Position numbers and translations under genes: made by a program. A stretch of DNA of 8,922 nucleotides from an uncultured Oscillospiraceae bacterium (GTDB lineage Bacteria; Bacillota; Clostridia; Oscillospirales; Oscillospiraceae). The notes under the pieces are model-generated. The model was given only the letters and a program-made list of their open reading frames with translations. It was not told the origin of the DNA and made no database searches. This document shows, one piece after another, positions 1 to 7,118 of the stretch. The stretch spans positions 1-8,922 of the forward strand of contig CAKTRJ010000055.1 of assembly GCA_934597345.1 (NCBI GenBank). Direction: 5' to 3'. Positions within the stretch are counted from its first letter, which is position 1, and each line of letters starts with the position of its first letter.

Positions 1-44
1 TTTACACAAGGGAGGCTTTGGTTTCAGCAAGGCCACATCTCAGC
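1..44. repeat. Partial edge of an intergenic palindromic repeat
   Basis: This short stretch before the first terminator contains no gene. On the minus strand it reads CCAAAGCCTCCCTTGTGTAAA and then leaves the window. From memory this resembles one end of a repeat common between genes in Oscillospiraceae such as Faecalibacterium and Flavonifractor, in which the CTCCC before TTGTGTAAA pairs with GGGAG after it. The second arm would lie outside the window, so the hairpin cannot be confirmed here. The assignment is recall only and was not searched. Confidence 0.4.
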
Positions 45-77
45 AAAAACCTCCTGACCGCCGGTCAGGAGGTTTTT
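45..77. terminator. Bidirectional intrinsic terminator after the BceB-like permease gene
   Basis: A perfect inverted repeat has 16-base arms (45-60 and 62-77) around a single central base. The core is CCTCCTGACCG paired with CGGTCAGGAGG. A run of five A lies on the left and five T on the right, so it has the hairpin plus T-tract form on both strands. The minus-strand permease gene stops at 81, only a few bases before it, so it ends the two-gene ABC unit. It would equally stop any plus-strand transcript entering from the left. Confidence 0.93.
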
Positions 78-80
78 GCG

Positions 81-1715
81 TTACATTTCGTTTCTTACGA
101 TGCGGTAATAGGCGTTGGAGGTGGCCTTATACACCAGCGTATACACCGCCGCCAGCACCGCGAAGCTGATGAGCACCGTGGCCACAAACAGGCCTGTATT
201 GTGCAGCTCGAAGAGCAGCAGCATCCGCCGGATCATGGGGAAGGCAAAGGCCATATGCAGCGCCGCACCCACCAGCGGCAGGAAGAACACCGTCAGCAGC
301 TGGGAGTTGACGCTGCGGCGGATATCCGCCGCCGTCATGCCCACCTTCTGCATAATGGCGAACCGGGGCTGATCCTCATAGCCCTCGCACAGCTGCTTGT
401 AGTAGATAATCAGCACCGCCGCGCAGATGAACATGATGCTCAGCACAATGCCGATAAAGAACAGGCTGCCGTAGGTGCCGTAGAAATCGTCGGCGGCCTC
501 GGCCCGGAGCGTGTAGGAATAGCCCCATGTTTCGCCCGAGCCGCTCAGGGCCTCCCCGATGGCATGGCCCAGTGCCAGCTGCTGCTCCGTGGAAAGGCCA
601 GTGTCGAACTCCGCCGACCAGACCAGCTCGCCCACGTCCCGCGTTACCGTACCCTTTTCCCAGACGTTCACGCCGTAGGGCGCACCTGCGTCGGTCAGCG
701 CCTTTTCCAGCCGGGGCAGCGCGGCGTCGTCATCCGCCCACACCGACAGCTCAAATTCGTTGGGATAGGTAGCGTTCAGGCTGTCCTCCGCGCCGAAGTA
801 CAGACAGGCGGAGGAGGACAGCATCACCAGCACCATGGTGGCCAGAATGCAGATGGAAGCCAGACCCGCGCCGTTGCGCTTCATGCGGTAGGCCATGGAG
901 GACACCGACACGAAGTGGCGGGGCTGATAGTAATAGCTGCGGTTCTTTTGCAGCATCCGGCACAACGCCACGCTGCCGGCGATGACCAGCAGATAAGTGG
1001 CGAGGATCACCAGAATCACGGCGACGAAGAACAGCGCCAGCGCCTTCAGCGGCTCCTGAATGGACACGGCCATGACGTAGGCCACCACCAGCAGCACCGC
1101 GCCCAGTATGGCCACAAACAGGTTGCCCTTGGGGGGCTTTTCGCCGTAGCTCTCGCTGTGCAGCAGGGACATGGCGGTGCCGCGGCCTATTTTCACCAGC
1201 GTGCTCAGCAGTGTCAGGACGAAGATGGCCAGATAGACCAGCACCGTTTGCAGGAGAATGGCCGGGTTCACTGAGAAGCGGAAGTCCATCTCCACCTCCA
1301 TGGTGGAGCGCAAGCCCAGCTCCACGGCGAAGGACACCCCCACGCCGATGGCGAGACCCGCGACCAGTGCGATCACGGCGGTCATGGCCGTTTCGATGAC
1401 GCACAGCAGGGCGATGTGCCGCTTACCCAACCCCAGCACATGATAGAGGCCGAACTCCTTCTGCCGCCGCCGGATCAGGAAGGAATAGGTGTAGTAGAGG
1501 AACAGGGCCGAGAACACGGCAATGACCCAGGAGCCAAGGCCCAGAATGATGTGAGACGCGCCGCCGCCCTTCATATAGCGCAGCAGGTCGCTGGCGCACA
1601 GCTCGCTCATCATATAATACATGGTCACCATGCCCACGCAGGTGAGAATATAGGGCAGGTACAGCCTTCCGTTTTTGCGGATGCCGTCCCATGCCAGGCG
1701 GGTATACAGGCTCAT
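81..1715 (-). CDS. BceB/FtsX-type ABC transporter permease
   Basis: The 544-residue product is an integral membrane permease and pairs with the ATPase encoded just upstream. Hydrophobic segments lie near residues 18-38, 57-81, 104-126, 151-175, 198-218, 226-252 and 284-306, then a soluble loop at about 307-413, then 415-438, 470-494 and 506-530. Ten membrane spans with one large outer loop between spans 7 and 8 is the BceB layout, the family that handles or senses bacitracin-like and other cell-wall peptides. The QKEFGLYHVLGLGK stretch at 85-98 is a typical cytoplasmic loop of FtsX-like permeases. The protein is shorter than the roughly 650 residues of classical BceB, mainly because the outer loop is about 107 residues instead of about 200. 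The start overlaps the ATPase stop (ATGA), which implies translational coupling; the local Shine-Dalgarno is weak. The substrate is unknown. The gene ends at a strong terminator. Confidence 0.9.
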   Translation of the reverse strand: MSLYTRLAWDGIRKNGRLYLPYILTCVGMVTMYYMMSELCASDLLRYMKGGGASHIILGLGSWVIAVFSALFLYYTYSFLIRRRQKEFGLYHVLGLGKRHIALLCVIETAMTAVIALVAGLAIGVGVSFAVELGLRSTMEVEMDFRFSVNPAILLQTVLVYLAIFVLTLLSTLVKIGRGTAMSLLHSESYGEKPPKGNLFVAILGAVLLVVAYVMAVSIQEPLKALALFFVAVILVILATYLLVIAGSVALCRMLQKNRSYYYQPRHFVSVSSMAYRMKRNGAGLASICILATMVLVMLSSSACLYFGAEDSLNATYPNEFELSVWADDDAALPRLEKALTDAGAPYGVNVWEKGTVTRDVGELVWSAEFDTGLSTEQQLALGHAIGEALSGSGETWGYSYTLRAEAADDFYGTYGSLFFIGIVLSIMFICAAVLIIYYKQLCEGYEDQPRFAIMQKVGMTAADIRRSVNSQLLTVFFLPLVGAALHMAFAFPMIRRMLLLFELHNTGLFVATVLISFAVLAAVYTLVYKATSNAYYRIVRNEM

Positions 1716-2476
1716 TGCGCGTCACCACCCGTGGTCAGCGCCGTCAGCGCGTCGGATATCCGCTGGTAGAACCGGGTGTCGGTGTCGCCGTCCCGGCGGA
1801 GCTGGTGGAACACCTGCCCGTCCTTCAGGAACAGCACCCGCCCGGCGTGGCTGGCGGCCTTGACGGAGTGGGTCACCATGAGGATGGTCTGGCCGTCGGC
1901 GTGGAGGCGGGAGAACAGGCCCAGCAGCTCGTCGGTTGACTTGGAATCCAGCGCGCCGGTGGGCTCGTCGGCCAGCAGGATACGGGGCCGGGTGATCATG
2001 GCGCGGGCCACAGCGGCACGCTGCTTCTGGCCGCCGGACACCTCATAGGGATACTTTTTCAGCAGCTTCTCGATGCCCAGCTCACTGGCCAGCGGCACCA
2101 GCGTCCGGTGCATCTCAGGGTATTTCTTTCCGGCCAGCACCAGCGGCAGATAGATGTTGTCCTCCAGCGTGAAGGTGTCCAGCAGGTTGAAGTCCTGAAA
2201 TACAAAGCCCAGATGATCCCGGCGGAAGGCGGCCATGTCGGCCTCCTTCACCTTGCCCAGATCCCGACCCTCCAGCAGCACCTGGCCGGAGGTGGGCTTA
2301 TCCAGCGCCGCCAGAATGTTCAGCAGCGTGGTCTTGCCGGAGCCGGATTCACCCATGACGGCCACATATTCGCCCTGCTCCACGGCAAAGGTGACGCTGC
2401 GCAGCGCCTCCACGGACTGGCCGCCGAAGCGGGTGGTATAGACCTTTCGCAGGTCGTTGACTTCCAAAATTTCCAT
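1712..2476 (-). CDS. BceA/LolD-type ABC transporter ATP-binding protein
   Basis: This 254-residue cytoplasmic ATPase powers the BceB-like permease encoded next. All nucleotide-binding motifs are intact: Walker A GESGSGKT at 42-49, Q-loop FQDFNLLD with Q94, signature VSGGQKQR at 146-153, Walker B ILLADEPT at 166-173 with catalytic E171, D-loop ALD at 175-177, and switch H203. The FQDFNLLDTFTLEDNIYLPL region is characteristic of the MacB/LolD/BceA group that partners FtsX-type permeases. The reading frame stays open to 2689, but that extension runs into the glycosyltransferase gene. The ATG at 2476 has TAGGAG eight bases before it and begins the conserved MEILEVNDLRKVY, so I place the start there. 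No response regulator or histidine kinase gene lies beside it, although BceAB pairs often have one. The family call is firm; the role in peptide resistance is inferred. Confidence 0.93.
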   Translation of the reverse strand: MEILEVNDLRKVYTTRFGGQSVEALRSVTFAVEQGEYVAVMGESGSGKTTLLNILAALDKPTSGQVLLEGRDLGKVKEADMAAFRRDHLGFVFQDFNLLDTFTLEDNIYLPLVLAGKKYPEMHRTLVPLASELGIEKLLKKYPYEVSGGQKQRAAVARAMITRPRILLADEPTGALDSKSTDELLGLFSRLHADGQTILMVTHSVKAASHAGRVLFLKDGQVFHQLRRDGDTDTRFYQRISDALTALTTGGDAQ

Positions 2477-2518
2477 GATATTCACTCCTAAATGATGTTG
2501 ATTTTCCGAAAAAAGCGC

Positions 2519-2587
2519 AAAAAAAGCAGCCACTGCCGAAGTGGCGTAATTTTGAGGTGGGACGGCGGGCGAGTGTGACACCCGCCG
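2519..2587 (-). terminator. Intrinsic terminator of the glycosyltransferase gene, with an extra GC-rich hairpin
   Basis: Read on the minus strand, two hairpins follow the stop codon at 2604. The first (2563-2587) has 7-base arms CGGCGGG and CCCGCCG but no T-run and may protect the 3' end. The second has arms GCCACT and AGTGGC (2529-2545) around a 5-base loop and is followed after two bases by seven T (2519-2525). That is a standard Rho-independent terminator. It separates the glycosyltransferase from the BceAB-like pair. Confidence 0.8.
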
Positions 2588-2603
2588 CCCCTTTGACCGC
2601 CCC

Positions 2604-3848
2604 TTACTTACCGGCGCAGATCTGCTTGAGATCCACGCTGCGGCTGTGATGAATGGGCTGCCACGCAGGGTTGTGGAACAGGGAGACAATGACGATGGGG
2701 ATATAGGTGAACATGAAGACGGGGAAGGTGATGGCGTACCACACCTTCTTGGTGGCGGAGCAATAGATATTATCCCACTCGGTGATGGTGGTGATCACGC
2801 CCAGCACGAACACAGTCAGGTACAGGCTCAGGAAGCTTTGCAGCAGGCAGGCCGCCAGCACCGTCCAGTCGCCGCCGTTGACGCAGTTATAGACGGCCGC
2901 GCCCAGATTCACCGCGATGGACGCGCCGGACAGCACCGCCGCGGGCATGATGTTCATGGTCATATCGAAGCAGGAGAAGCTGCCCCGGAAGATGCCCCGG
3001 AACAGGGACGTGCCGTACTTGCCGAACACCTGCAAATAGCCCCGGGACCAGCGCAGCCGCTGGCGGAAGGACTGGCGGAAGGTGGTGGGCTGCTCGTCAT
3101 ACAGCACGGCGGTGGGGCAATAGCCCACCTTTTCGCCGCGGATGACGTTGGCAATGGTGAACTGGATATCCTCGGTCAGCAGGAAGAAGTTCCAGCCGCC
3201 GCACTTCTCCAGAATCCTGCGGGAGAACAGGAAGCCCGTGCCGCTGACGGCGCAGGAGCTGCCCAGACGGCAGCGGGCGCCGTTGAGGTAGCGGCTCTCC
3301 CGCAGGAACCACAGGGCGTAACCAGCGCTGATCCAGTTGTCGCCGTAGTTCTTGGAGTTACGGTAGCTGGTGACGATCTCGTAGCCGTCGGAGAAGGTCT
3401 TGTTGATCTCGGTAATATAGTTGGGGGACAGCACGTTGTCAGCGTCCAGCACCAGATAGCCGTCATAGGGGGCGTAATCGTCCTCGATGCAGCGCAGCAG
3501 GTACTGGAGGGCGTAGCCCTTGCCCACCTGCGCGGCGTTGCTGCGGAAGTAGACGTTGGCGCCGTGAGCCCCGGCCACAGAGCCGGTCAGATCGGTGCAG
3601 TTGTCGGCCACCACGAAGACATCCACCTTGTCGGCGGGATAGTCCTGCGCGCGGATGCTGTCGATCAGGTTGCCGATGACGGCCTGCTCGTTGCGGGCGG
3701 CAATCAGTACGGCGATGCGGTGCATCACCGGCTCACGATGGGGCGCGTCCTTTTTCCACCACGCCACGGGAATATAGAAGAACTGATAGGAATAGCAGAG
3801 GAAAAACGCCAGCATAATGGCGAGATTGATGATCTGTAAGGTAGTCAT
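2604..3848 (-). CDS. Membrane-bound family 2 glycosyltransferase, processive type
   Basis: The 414-residue product is a GT2 enzyme that transfers sugar from a nucleotide-sugar donor at the inner face of the membrane. One membrane span near residues 4-28 precedes a GT-A catalytic domain, followed by spans near 298-321, 328-354 and 370-391. Key motifs are AARNE at 50-54, ADNCTD at 81-86, the metal-binding DADN at 135-138, TED at 225-227 with the likely catalytic base D227, and QRLRW at 263-267. This D, DxD, TED, Q(Q/R)xRW set is that of cellulose, hyaluronan, chitin and poly-GlcNAc synthases, so a polymer product is possible. The acceptor and sugar cannot be told. There is no PilZ domain and no synthase partner gene nearby. 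The frame is open to 3920, but the ATG at 3848 follows AAAGGAGG at a 9-base spacing and begins the first membrane span, so I chose it. A terminator follows. Confidence 0.92.
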   Translation of the reverse strand: MTTLQIINLAIMLAFFLCYSYQFFYIPVAWWKKDAPHREPVMHRIAVLIAARNEQAVIGNLIDSIRAQDYPADKVDVFVVADNCTDLTGSVAGAHGANVYFRSNAAQVGKGYALQYLLRCIEDDYAPYDGYLVLDADNVLSPNYITEINKTFSDGYEIVTSYRNSKNYGDNWISAGYALWFLRESRYLNGARCRLGSSCAVSGTGFLFSRRILEKCGGWNFFLLTEDIQFTIANVIRGEKVGYCPTAVLYDEQPTTFRQSFRQRLRWSRGYLQVFGKYGTSLFRGIFRGSFSCFDMTMNIMPAAVLSGASIAVNLGAAVYNCVNGGDWTVLAACLLQSFLSLYLTVFVLGVITTITEWDNIYCSATKKVWYAITFPVFMFTYIPIVIVSLFHNPAWQPIHHSRSVDLKQICAGK

Positions 3849-3857
3849 GGGATACGG

Positions 3858-3865
3858 CCTCCTTT
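3858..3865 (-). promoter_or_regulatory. Strong ribosome binding site that fixes the glycosyltransferase start
   Basis: On the minus strand AAAGGAGG is followed by nine bases and then the ATG at 3848. The next possible upstream start in frame, at 3920, has no comparable site and would add 24 residues without family resemblance. Confidence 0.85.
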
Positions 3866-3868
3866 GTG

Positions 3869-3923
3869 CCGTCACCCGGAAAATGGGTGCGCTTCGCGAC
3901 GGGGTGGGCATTTTGCCCACTCC
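3869..3923 (-). promoter_or_regulatory. Foldable leader before the glycosyltransferase gene (possible cis-regulatory RNA)
   Basis: The 129 bases between the permease stop (3978) and the glycosyltransferase start hold no gene. On the minus strand a hairpin of GTGGGCA and TGCCCAC around three bases (3904-3920) can extend to 3901-3923 with one wobble pair. Next, at 3902-3869, CCGTC pairs with GACGG and encloses two small stems, GCG-AAG-CGC and ACCC-(7 bases)-GGGT, with no unpaired bases at the junction. The fold ends three bases before the ribosome binding site. It matches no riboswitch family I recognise. The stems are short, so chance is possible. Confidence 0.35.
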
Positions 3924-3977
3924 ATCGGGTGTATGTGGTTGTGATATGCAGCCTTTTGTCAGCGCCGCATGAAGTTC

Positions 3978-5867
3978 TTAGTCGTACAGCAGCTCATCGG
4001 CGGTCTCAGCCAAACCGAAGGACACCAGCAGGTCCAGCACCTCGGTACAGTCGGCCGGCAGCATGTCGATGCCCCACGACGTTATATCAGCATCATTAGC
4101 AGCCGTAGGAGCCTTGCTGCCGGGCACCTGCGTACTTACGCTCGTATTGTCCTGATAGTTAAACTCCAGATAGAAATAGCACTCCCCGCTGTTGGCGCTG
4201 CTCCGCTCGGGGGCCAGCACATCAACAGGCTCTGCCCGCCGGGCCTCAAGATAGCGGTCCAGTGCCATATACAGCTGCCGGGCCTGCGGGGCGGTCAGCT
4301 CCACGGAATCGGTGTCCTGCCGGTAATTGTTGAACCAGCCGCCGATGATGGCAGCAGGGTCGATCTCCGCCAGATAGAAGCGGCTGTCACTACTGGCCTT
4401 GCGCACCGCCGGGTCATTGTAGAAGTCGTTGTACGCCTGATACAGCGGCGTGCCGCGCCGAACGATCTGGTTATAATAGCGCCGGACTATGCCGCCGTCC
4501 TTCATGGTGTAGCTGACCGAGAAGGTCAGCATTGCCTCATCCGCAGAGGTACTGCCGTCGGCCTGATACAGCGCCGCGTCGTCCGGCTTACCCTGGGCCA
4601 GAACGGCACGGTGAAGCGCCGTCAGCTTTTCCAGGCCCTCCGGGTCGGAAATATCCCGCACATATGGGATATTGTAGCCGCCGGATACATCGGCGCTCTC
4701 GATCCGGCCCGCGTCGGGGACGTATCCGGCAAAGCCCAGCACGTCGAAGCGGATCACCAGCGCAATGACCGCCAGCGCCACGGCCAGCACCGCTCCGCCC
4801 AGCCAGCCGCGGCGGGTAAACACGCGGAAGGACTTGTGCAGCAGCATCTGGACGCCGAAGTAGACGATCAGGCCCGTTACGATCTGGCACAGCACCAGCA
4901 CCGTCATGCTGCCGCCGCCGGACACCATGTACCACAGCAGGATACCCAGACCCATACCGCCGGCCAGCGAGATCACATACAGCACCACGGGCCGCAGCCA
5001 GTGGAACACGACGGCGTCGCCGGCCGTCTCGCTGTGGCGGCCGCGGTAGAAGAAATAGGCGGCGGCGATCAGCGCCGCGGCTACTGCCGTATAAACCAGC
5101 AGCGTTGTCCAGCCGGAGGTGGACAGGTGCTGGGCATAATAGCGGAACTGTGTGTCCGGGATGAGCGTGCTCTCGCCGGTAGTGGTCTGCTGATACAAGC
5201 GAACCGTTGGGGTCAGCCAGTCCAGCCACGCGGGCCAACCCACGCTCTCATAACCCCAGATGAATGCCTGCGCCAGAAAAGCAAACAGCGCGTAGAAGGC
5301 GGCAAACACAAAGTTGACGCCGACATAGACGACGGGGATGGCCAGCAGCCAGCCGGTGATCATGGCGCACAGCGTAGCCAGCGCAAAGTAGAACAGACCG
5401 GTCAGCTCCGCCACAGCAAACCACTCCAGCGTGCCCCGCATGTCGATGGCGCCGCATCCGGCCTGCACCGGCAGGGAAATCAGCGCCGCCGCCAGATGCA
5501 CCACGGTGAACATCAGCACGCCCACGGTGAAGTGAACGGCGAACTGGCTCCCCCGGGTGATGGGCAAGGCGTGCAGCAGACCCACGCTGCGGCCGTTCAT
5601 CAGATAGGCGTACAGGGCCATGGCCAGCAGCACGGCGAAGCAGGCGGACAAAATGGGCGCTGCCGCGGTGCAGTTCCACAGATGGTTGTTGACGCTGCTG
5701 AGCGATGCCGCCGAATCCGTGGCATCATAGATCCATCTGCGGTTGCTCCACAGGGCCAGCGGCAGGGCGCACAGCCACACGGCAGCATAGCCGAACAGCA
5801 GCGGCCAGAAGCGGCGGAAGTCGGCGCGGGCCAGCGCCCGGTCAGAGGACGATATCATGAACCGCAT
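3978..5867 (-). CDS. ABC transporter permease with large C-terminal extracytoplasmic domain
   Basis: This 629-residue membrane protein is the partner of the YtrB-like ATPase encoded just upstream. Hydrophobic segments lie near residues 20-40, 70-90, 108-132, 152-172, 176-200, 254-274, 292-314, 321-343 and 354-376. The remaining 250 residues (about 377-629) have no membrane segment and are rich in acidic and aromatic residues. With nine spans and a cytoplasmic N-terminus, that domain would lie outside the cell. The layout recalls permeases of GntR/YtrA-linked ABC-2 transporters in Firmicutes, possibly with the domain called DUF6449; that label is from memory. No cysteine pairs or enzyme motif stand out in the domain. 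The frame extends to 5888, but the ATG at 5867 has GGGAGGTG at a good distance while the one at 5858 is too far from it. The gene overlaps the ATPase by 26 bases. The substrate is unknown. Confidence 0.85.
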   Translation of the reverse strand: MRFMISSSDRALARADFRRFWPLLFGYAAVWLCALPLALWSNRRWIYDATDSAASLSSVNNHLWNCTAAAPILSACFAVLLAMALYAYLMNGRSVGLLHALPITRGSQFAVHFTVGVLMFTVVHLAAALISLPVQAGCGAIDMRGTLEWFAVAELTGLFYFALATLCAMITGWLLAIPVVYVGVNFVFAAFYALFAFLAQAFIWGYESVGWPAWLDWLTPTVRLYQQTTTGESTLIPDTQFRYYAQHLSTSGWTTLLVYTAVAAALIAAAYFFYRGRHSETAGDAVVFHWLRPVVLYVISLAGGMGLGILLWYMVSGGGSMTVLVLCQIVTGLIVYFGVQMLLHKSFRVFTRRGWLGGAVLAVALAVIALVIRFDVLGFAGYVPDAGRIESADVSGGYNIPYVRDISDPEGLEKLTALHRAVLAQGKPDDAALYQADGSTSADEAMLTFSVSYTMKDGGIVRRYYNQIVRRGTPLYQAYNDFYNDPAVRKASSDSRFYLAEIDPAAIIGGWFNNYRQDTDSVELTAPQARQLYMALDRYLEARRAEPVDVLAPERSSANSGECYFYLEFNYQDNTSVSTQVPGSKAPTAANDADITSWGIDMLPADCTEVLDLLVSFGLAETADELLYD

Positions 5868-6738
5868 AATCGGCACCTCCCAACTCATAAATAAAGATCT
5901 CCTCCAGCGTCAGGGGGATGGCTTCCAGCAGAATGGGCTGGAGGGCCGAGACCTGCGCCAGAATCTGACTTTGATCGCCGCGGACGATGTAGGTGTGTAC
6001 GCGGCCGATCTTCTCGTGGTGCAGGACGTTCAGTCCCGCCGGCAGCTGCGGCTCGTCGCCAGCGAAGGCCACCTGTAATTTCACCGTGTTATCCTGCAAA
6101 TCGGACAGACTGCGCTCCAGCAGCACCTTGCCCTTGTTCATAATGCCCACATGGTCGCACACATCCTCCAGCTCCCGCAGGTTGTGGCTGGATACCAGCA
6201 CGGTGGTGCCCCGCTCGGCCACATCGCCCAGCAGCAGCGACCACACCTGGCGGCGCATCACAGGGTCAAGGCCGTCCACCGGCTCGTCCAGAATCAGGTA
6301 CTCCGGCATGCAGCACATGGTGATCCAGAAGGCCGCCTGCTTCTGCATACCCTTGCTCATACGGCGAATCATCTGGCGGTCGTCCAGCGGGAACACCTCA
6401 TGCATCCGGTCGTAGCGCTCCTGGCTGAAGGTGGGATACATGCCCTTATAGAGCCGGGCCATCTCCCGGATGGACCACTGGGAGAAATAGAACCATTCGT
6501 CGGGGATCACGCAGATGCGCCGCTTGACGGCGGGGTTTTCGTAGATGGGCTGGCCCTCCAGCGTCAGGGAGCCGCTGTCGGGACGGTACACGCCGGTAAA
6601 GTGGCGGATGATGGTGGACTTGCCTGCGCCGTTGGGGCCCACAAGGCCGTACACCGCGCCCTTGGGAACGGTCAGGCTGGCGTCGTCCAGCGCACGGAAG
6701 CCGTCAAAGCTCTTGACGACGTTTTTTGCTTCTAACAT
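5842..6738 (-). CDS. YtrB/EcsA-type ABC transporter ATP-binding protein
   Basis: This 298-residue ATPase energises the permease encoded next. Walker A GPNGAGKST is at 34-42, Walker B and D-loop LILDEPVDGLDP at 148-159, and switch H185 sits in SSHNLRELE. The signature is MSKGMQKQ (127-134) instead of LSGGQ, and the Q-loop position reads VIPDE (78-81 region) without a clear glutamine; both departures occur in the YtrB-like ABC-2 group. An accessory domain of about 80 residues follows at about 218-298. The start codon shares one base with the stop of the GntR gene (TAATG), and GGAGAG lies upstream, so the two are translated together. The order regulator, ATPase, permease matches the minimal ytr-type operon of Firmicutes, members of which respond to cell-wall antibiotics. 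What this one moves is not shown. Confidence 0.92.
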   Translation of the reverse strand: MLEAKNVVKSFDGFRALDDASLTVPKGAVYGLVGPNGAGKSTIIRHFTGVYRPDSGSLTLEGQPIYENPAVKRRICVIPDEWFYFSQWSIREMARLYKGMYPTFSQERYDRMHEVFPLDDRQMIRRMSKGMQKQAAFWITMCCMPEYLILDEPVDGLDPVMRRQVWSLLLGDVAERGTTVLVSSHNLRELEDVCDHVGIMNKGKVLLERSLSDLQDNTVKLQVAFAGDEPQLPAGLNVLHHEKIGRVHTYIVRGDQSQILAQVSALQPILLEAIPLTLEEIFIYELGGADYAVHDIVL

Positions 6739-7097
6739 TACTTCTTCTCTCCTTCCCAGAGCTGCAAAAGCTCTTCACGGGTCATGCCCAGGTTCCGCAG
6801 CTCCTCCAAGATGGGCTTTACCTTGCCGGTGAGCTCTGCCTTGCGGGCGGCGTTCTGGGTGTCGCCCTCCGCCACAAAGCTTCCCTTGCCGGTGACGGAG
6901 ACCACATAGCCCTCGGCTTCCAGCTCGGCGTAAGCACGCTGGATGGTGTTTGGGTTGATGGACAGCTGCGAGGCCATGGACCGCACCGACGGCAGCTTGT
7001 CGCCGGGCGCCAAGACACCGGTGACCATCAGCCGGCGCAGGCTGTCCTTCACCTGCTCGTAGATGGGGCGGCTGTCCCGATAGTCCAGATGGATCAT
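6738..7097 (-). CDS. GntR-family transcriptional regulator, YtrA subfamily
   Basis: The 119-residue product has an N-terminal winged helix-turn-helix from about residue 10 to 77, with the family pattern PIYEQVKDSLRR (11-22), PGDKLPSVRSMA (31-42), NPNTIQRAYAELEAEG (48-63) and GKGSFVA (70-76). Only about 40 residues remain after it. This short helical tail in place of a large ligand-binding domain defines the YtrA subfamily, whose members repress ABC transporter operons such as ytr of Bacillus. GGAGGAG seven bases before the ATG at 7097 supports the start. It is the first gene of the operon, and a dyad in its promoter is the likely site of autorepression. The inducing signal is unknown; in relatives it is often linked to cell-wall stress. 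Confidence 0.94.
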   Translation of the reverse strand: MIHLDYRDSRPIYEQVKDSLRRLMVTGVLAPGDKLPSVRSMASQLSINPNTIQRAYAELEAEGYVVSVTGKGSFVAEGDTQNAARKAELTGKVKPILEELRNLGMTREELLQLWEGEKK

Positions 7098-7118
7098 ATG
7101 ATCACTCCTCCCGAGTGT

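Noticed and set aside
18..1274. 418-codon plus-strand open frame opposite the BceB-like permease
   Set aside because: His/Gln-rich shadow frame; it also runs through the terminator hairpin at 45-77.
2477..2689. N-terminal extension of the BceA-like ATPase
   Set aside because: The extra 71 residues would cover a terminator and the end of the glycosyltransferase gene, and the ATG at 2476 has a good ribosome binding site.
2646..3839. 397-codon plus-strand open frame opposite the glycosyltransferase
   Set aside because: It is antisense to an intact GT2 gene; no motif or membrane pattern, and no upstream ribosome binding site of note.
3849..3920. N-terminal extension of the glycosyltransferase and, alternatively, a c-di-GMP-I (GEMM) riboswitch in the same region
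   Set aside because: The extension has no ribosome binding site. For GEMM, the GGGTGACGGCACAAAGG string is only a superficial match: the second helix and the GGCAAACC strand are missing.
3969..5894. 641-codon open frame on the plus strand opposite the ABC permease
   Set aside because: Its composition is dominated by His, Gln, Arg and Gly with no domain, while the minus strand encodes a coherent nine-span permease.
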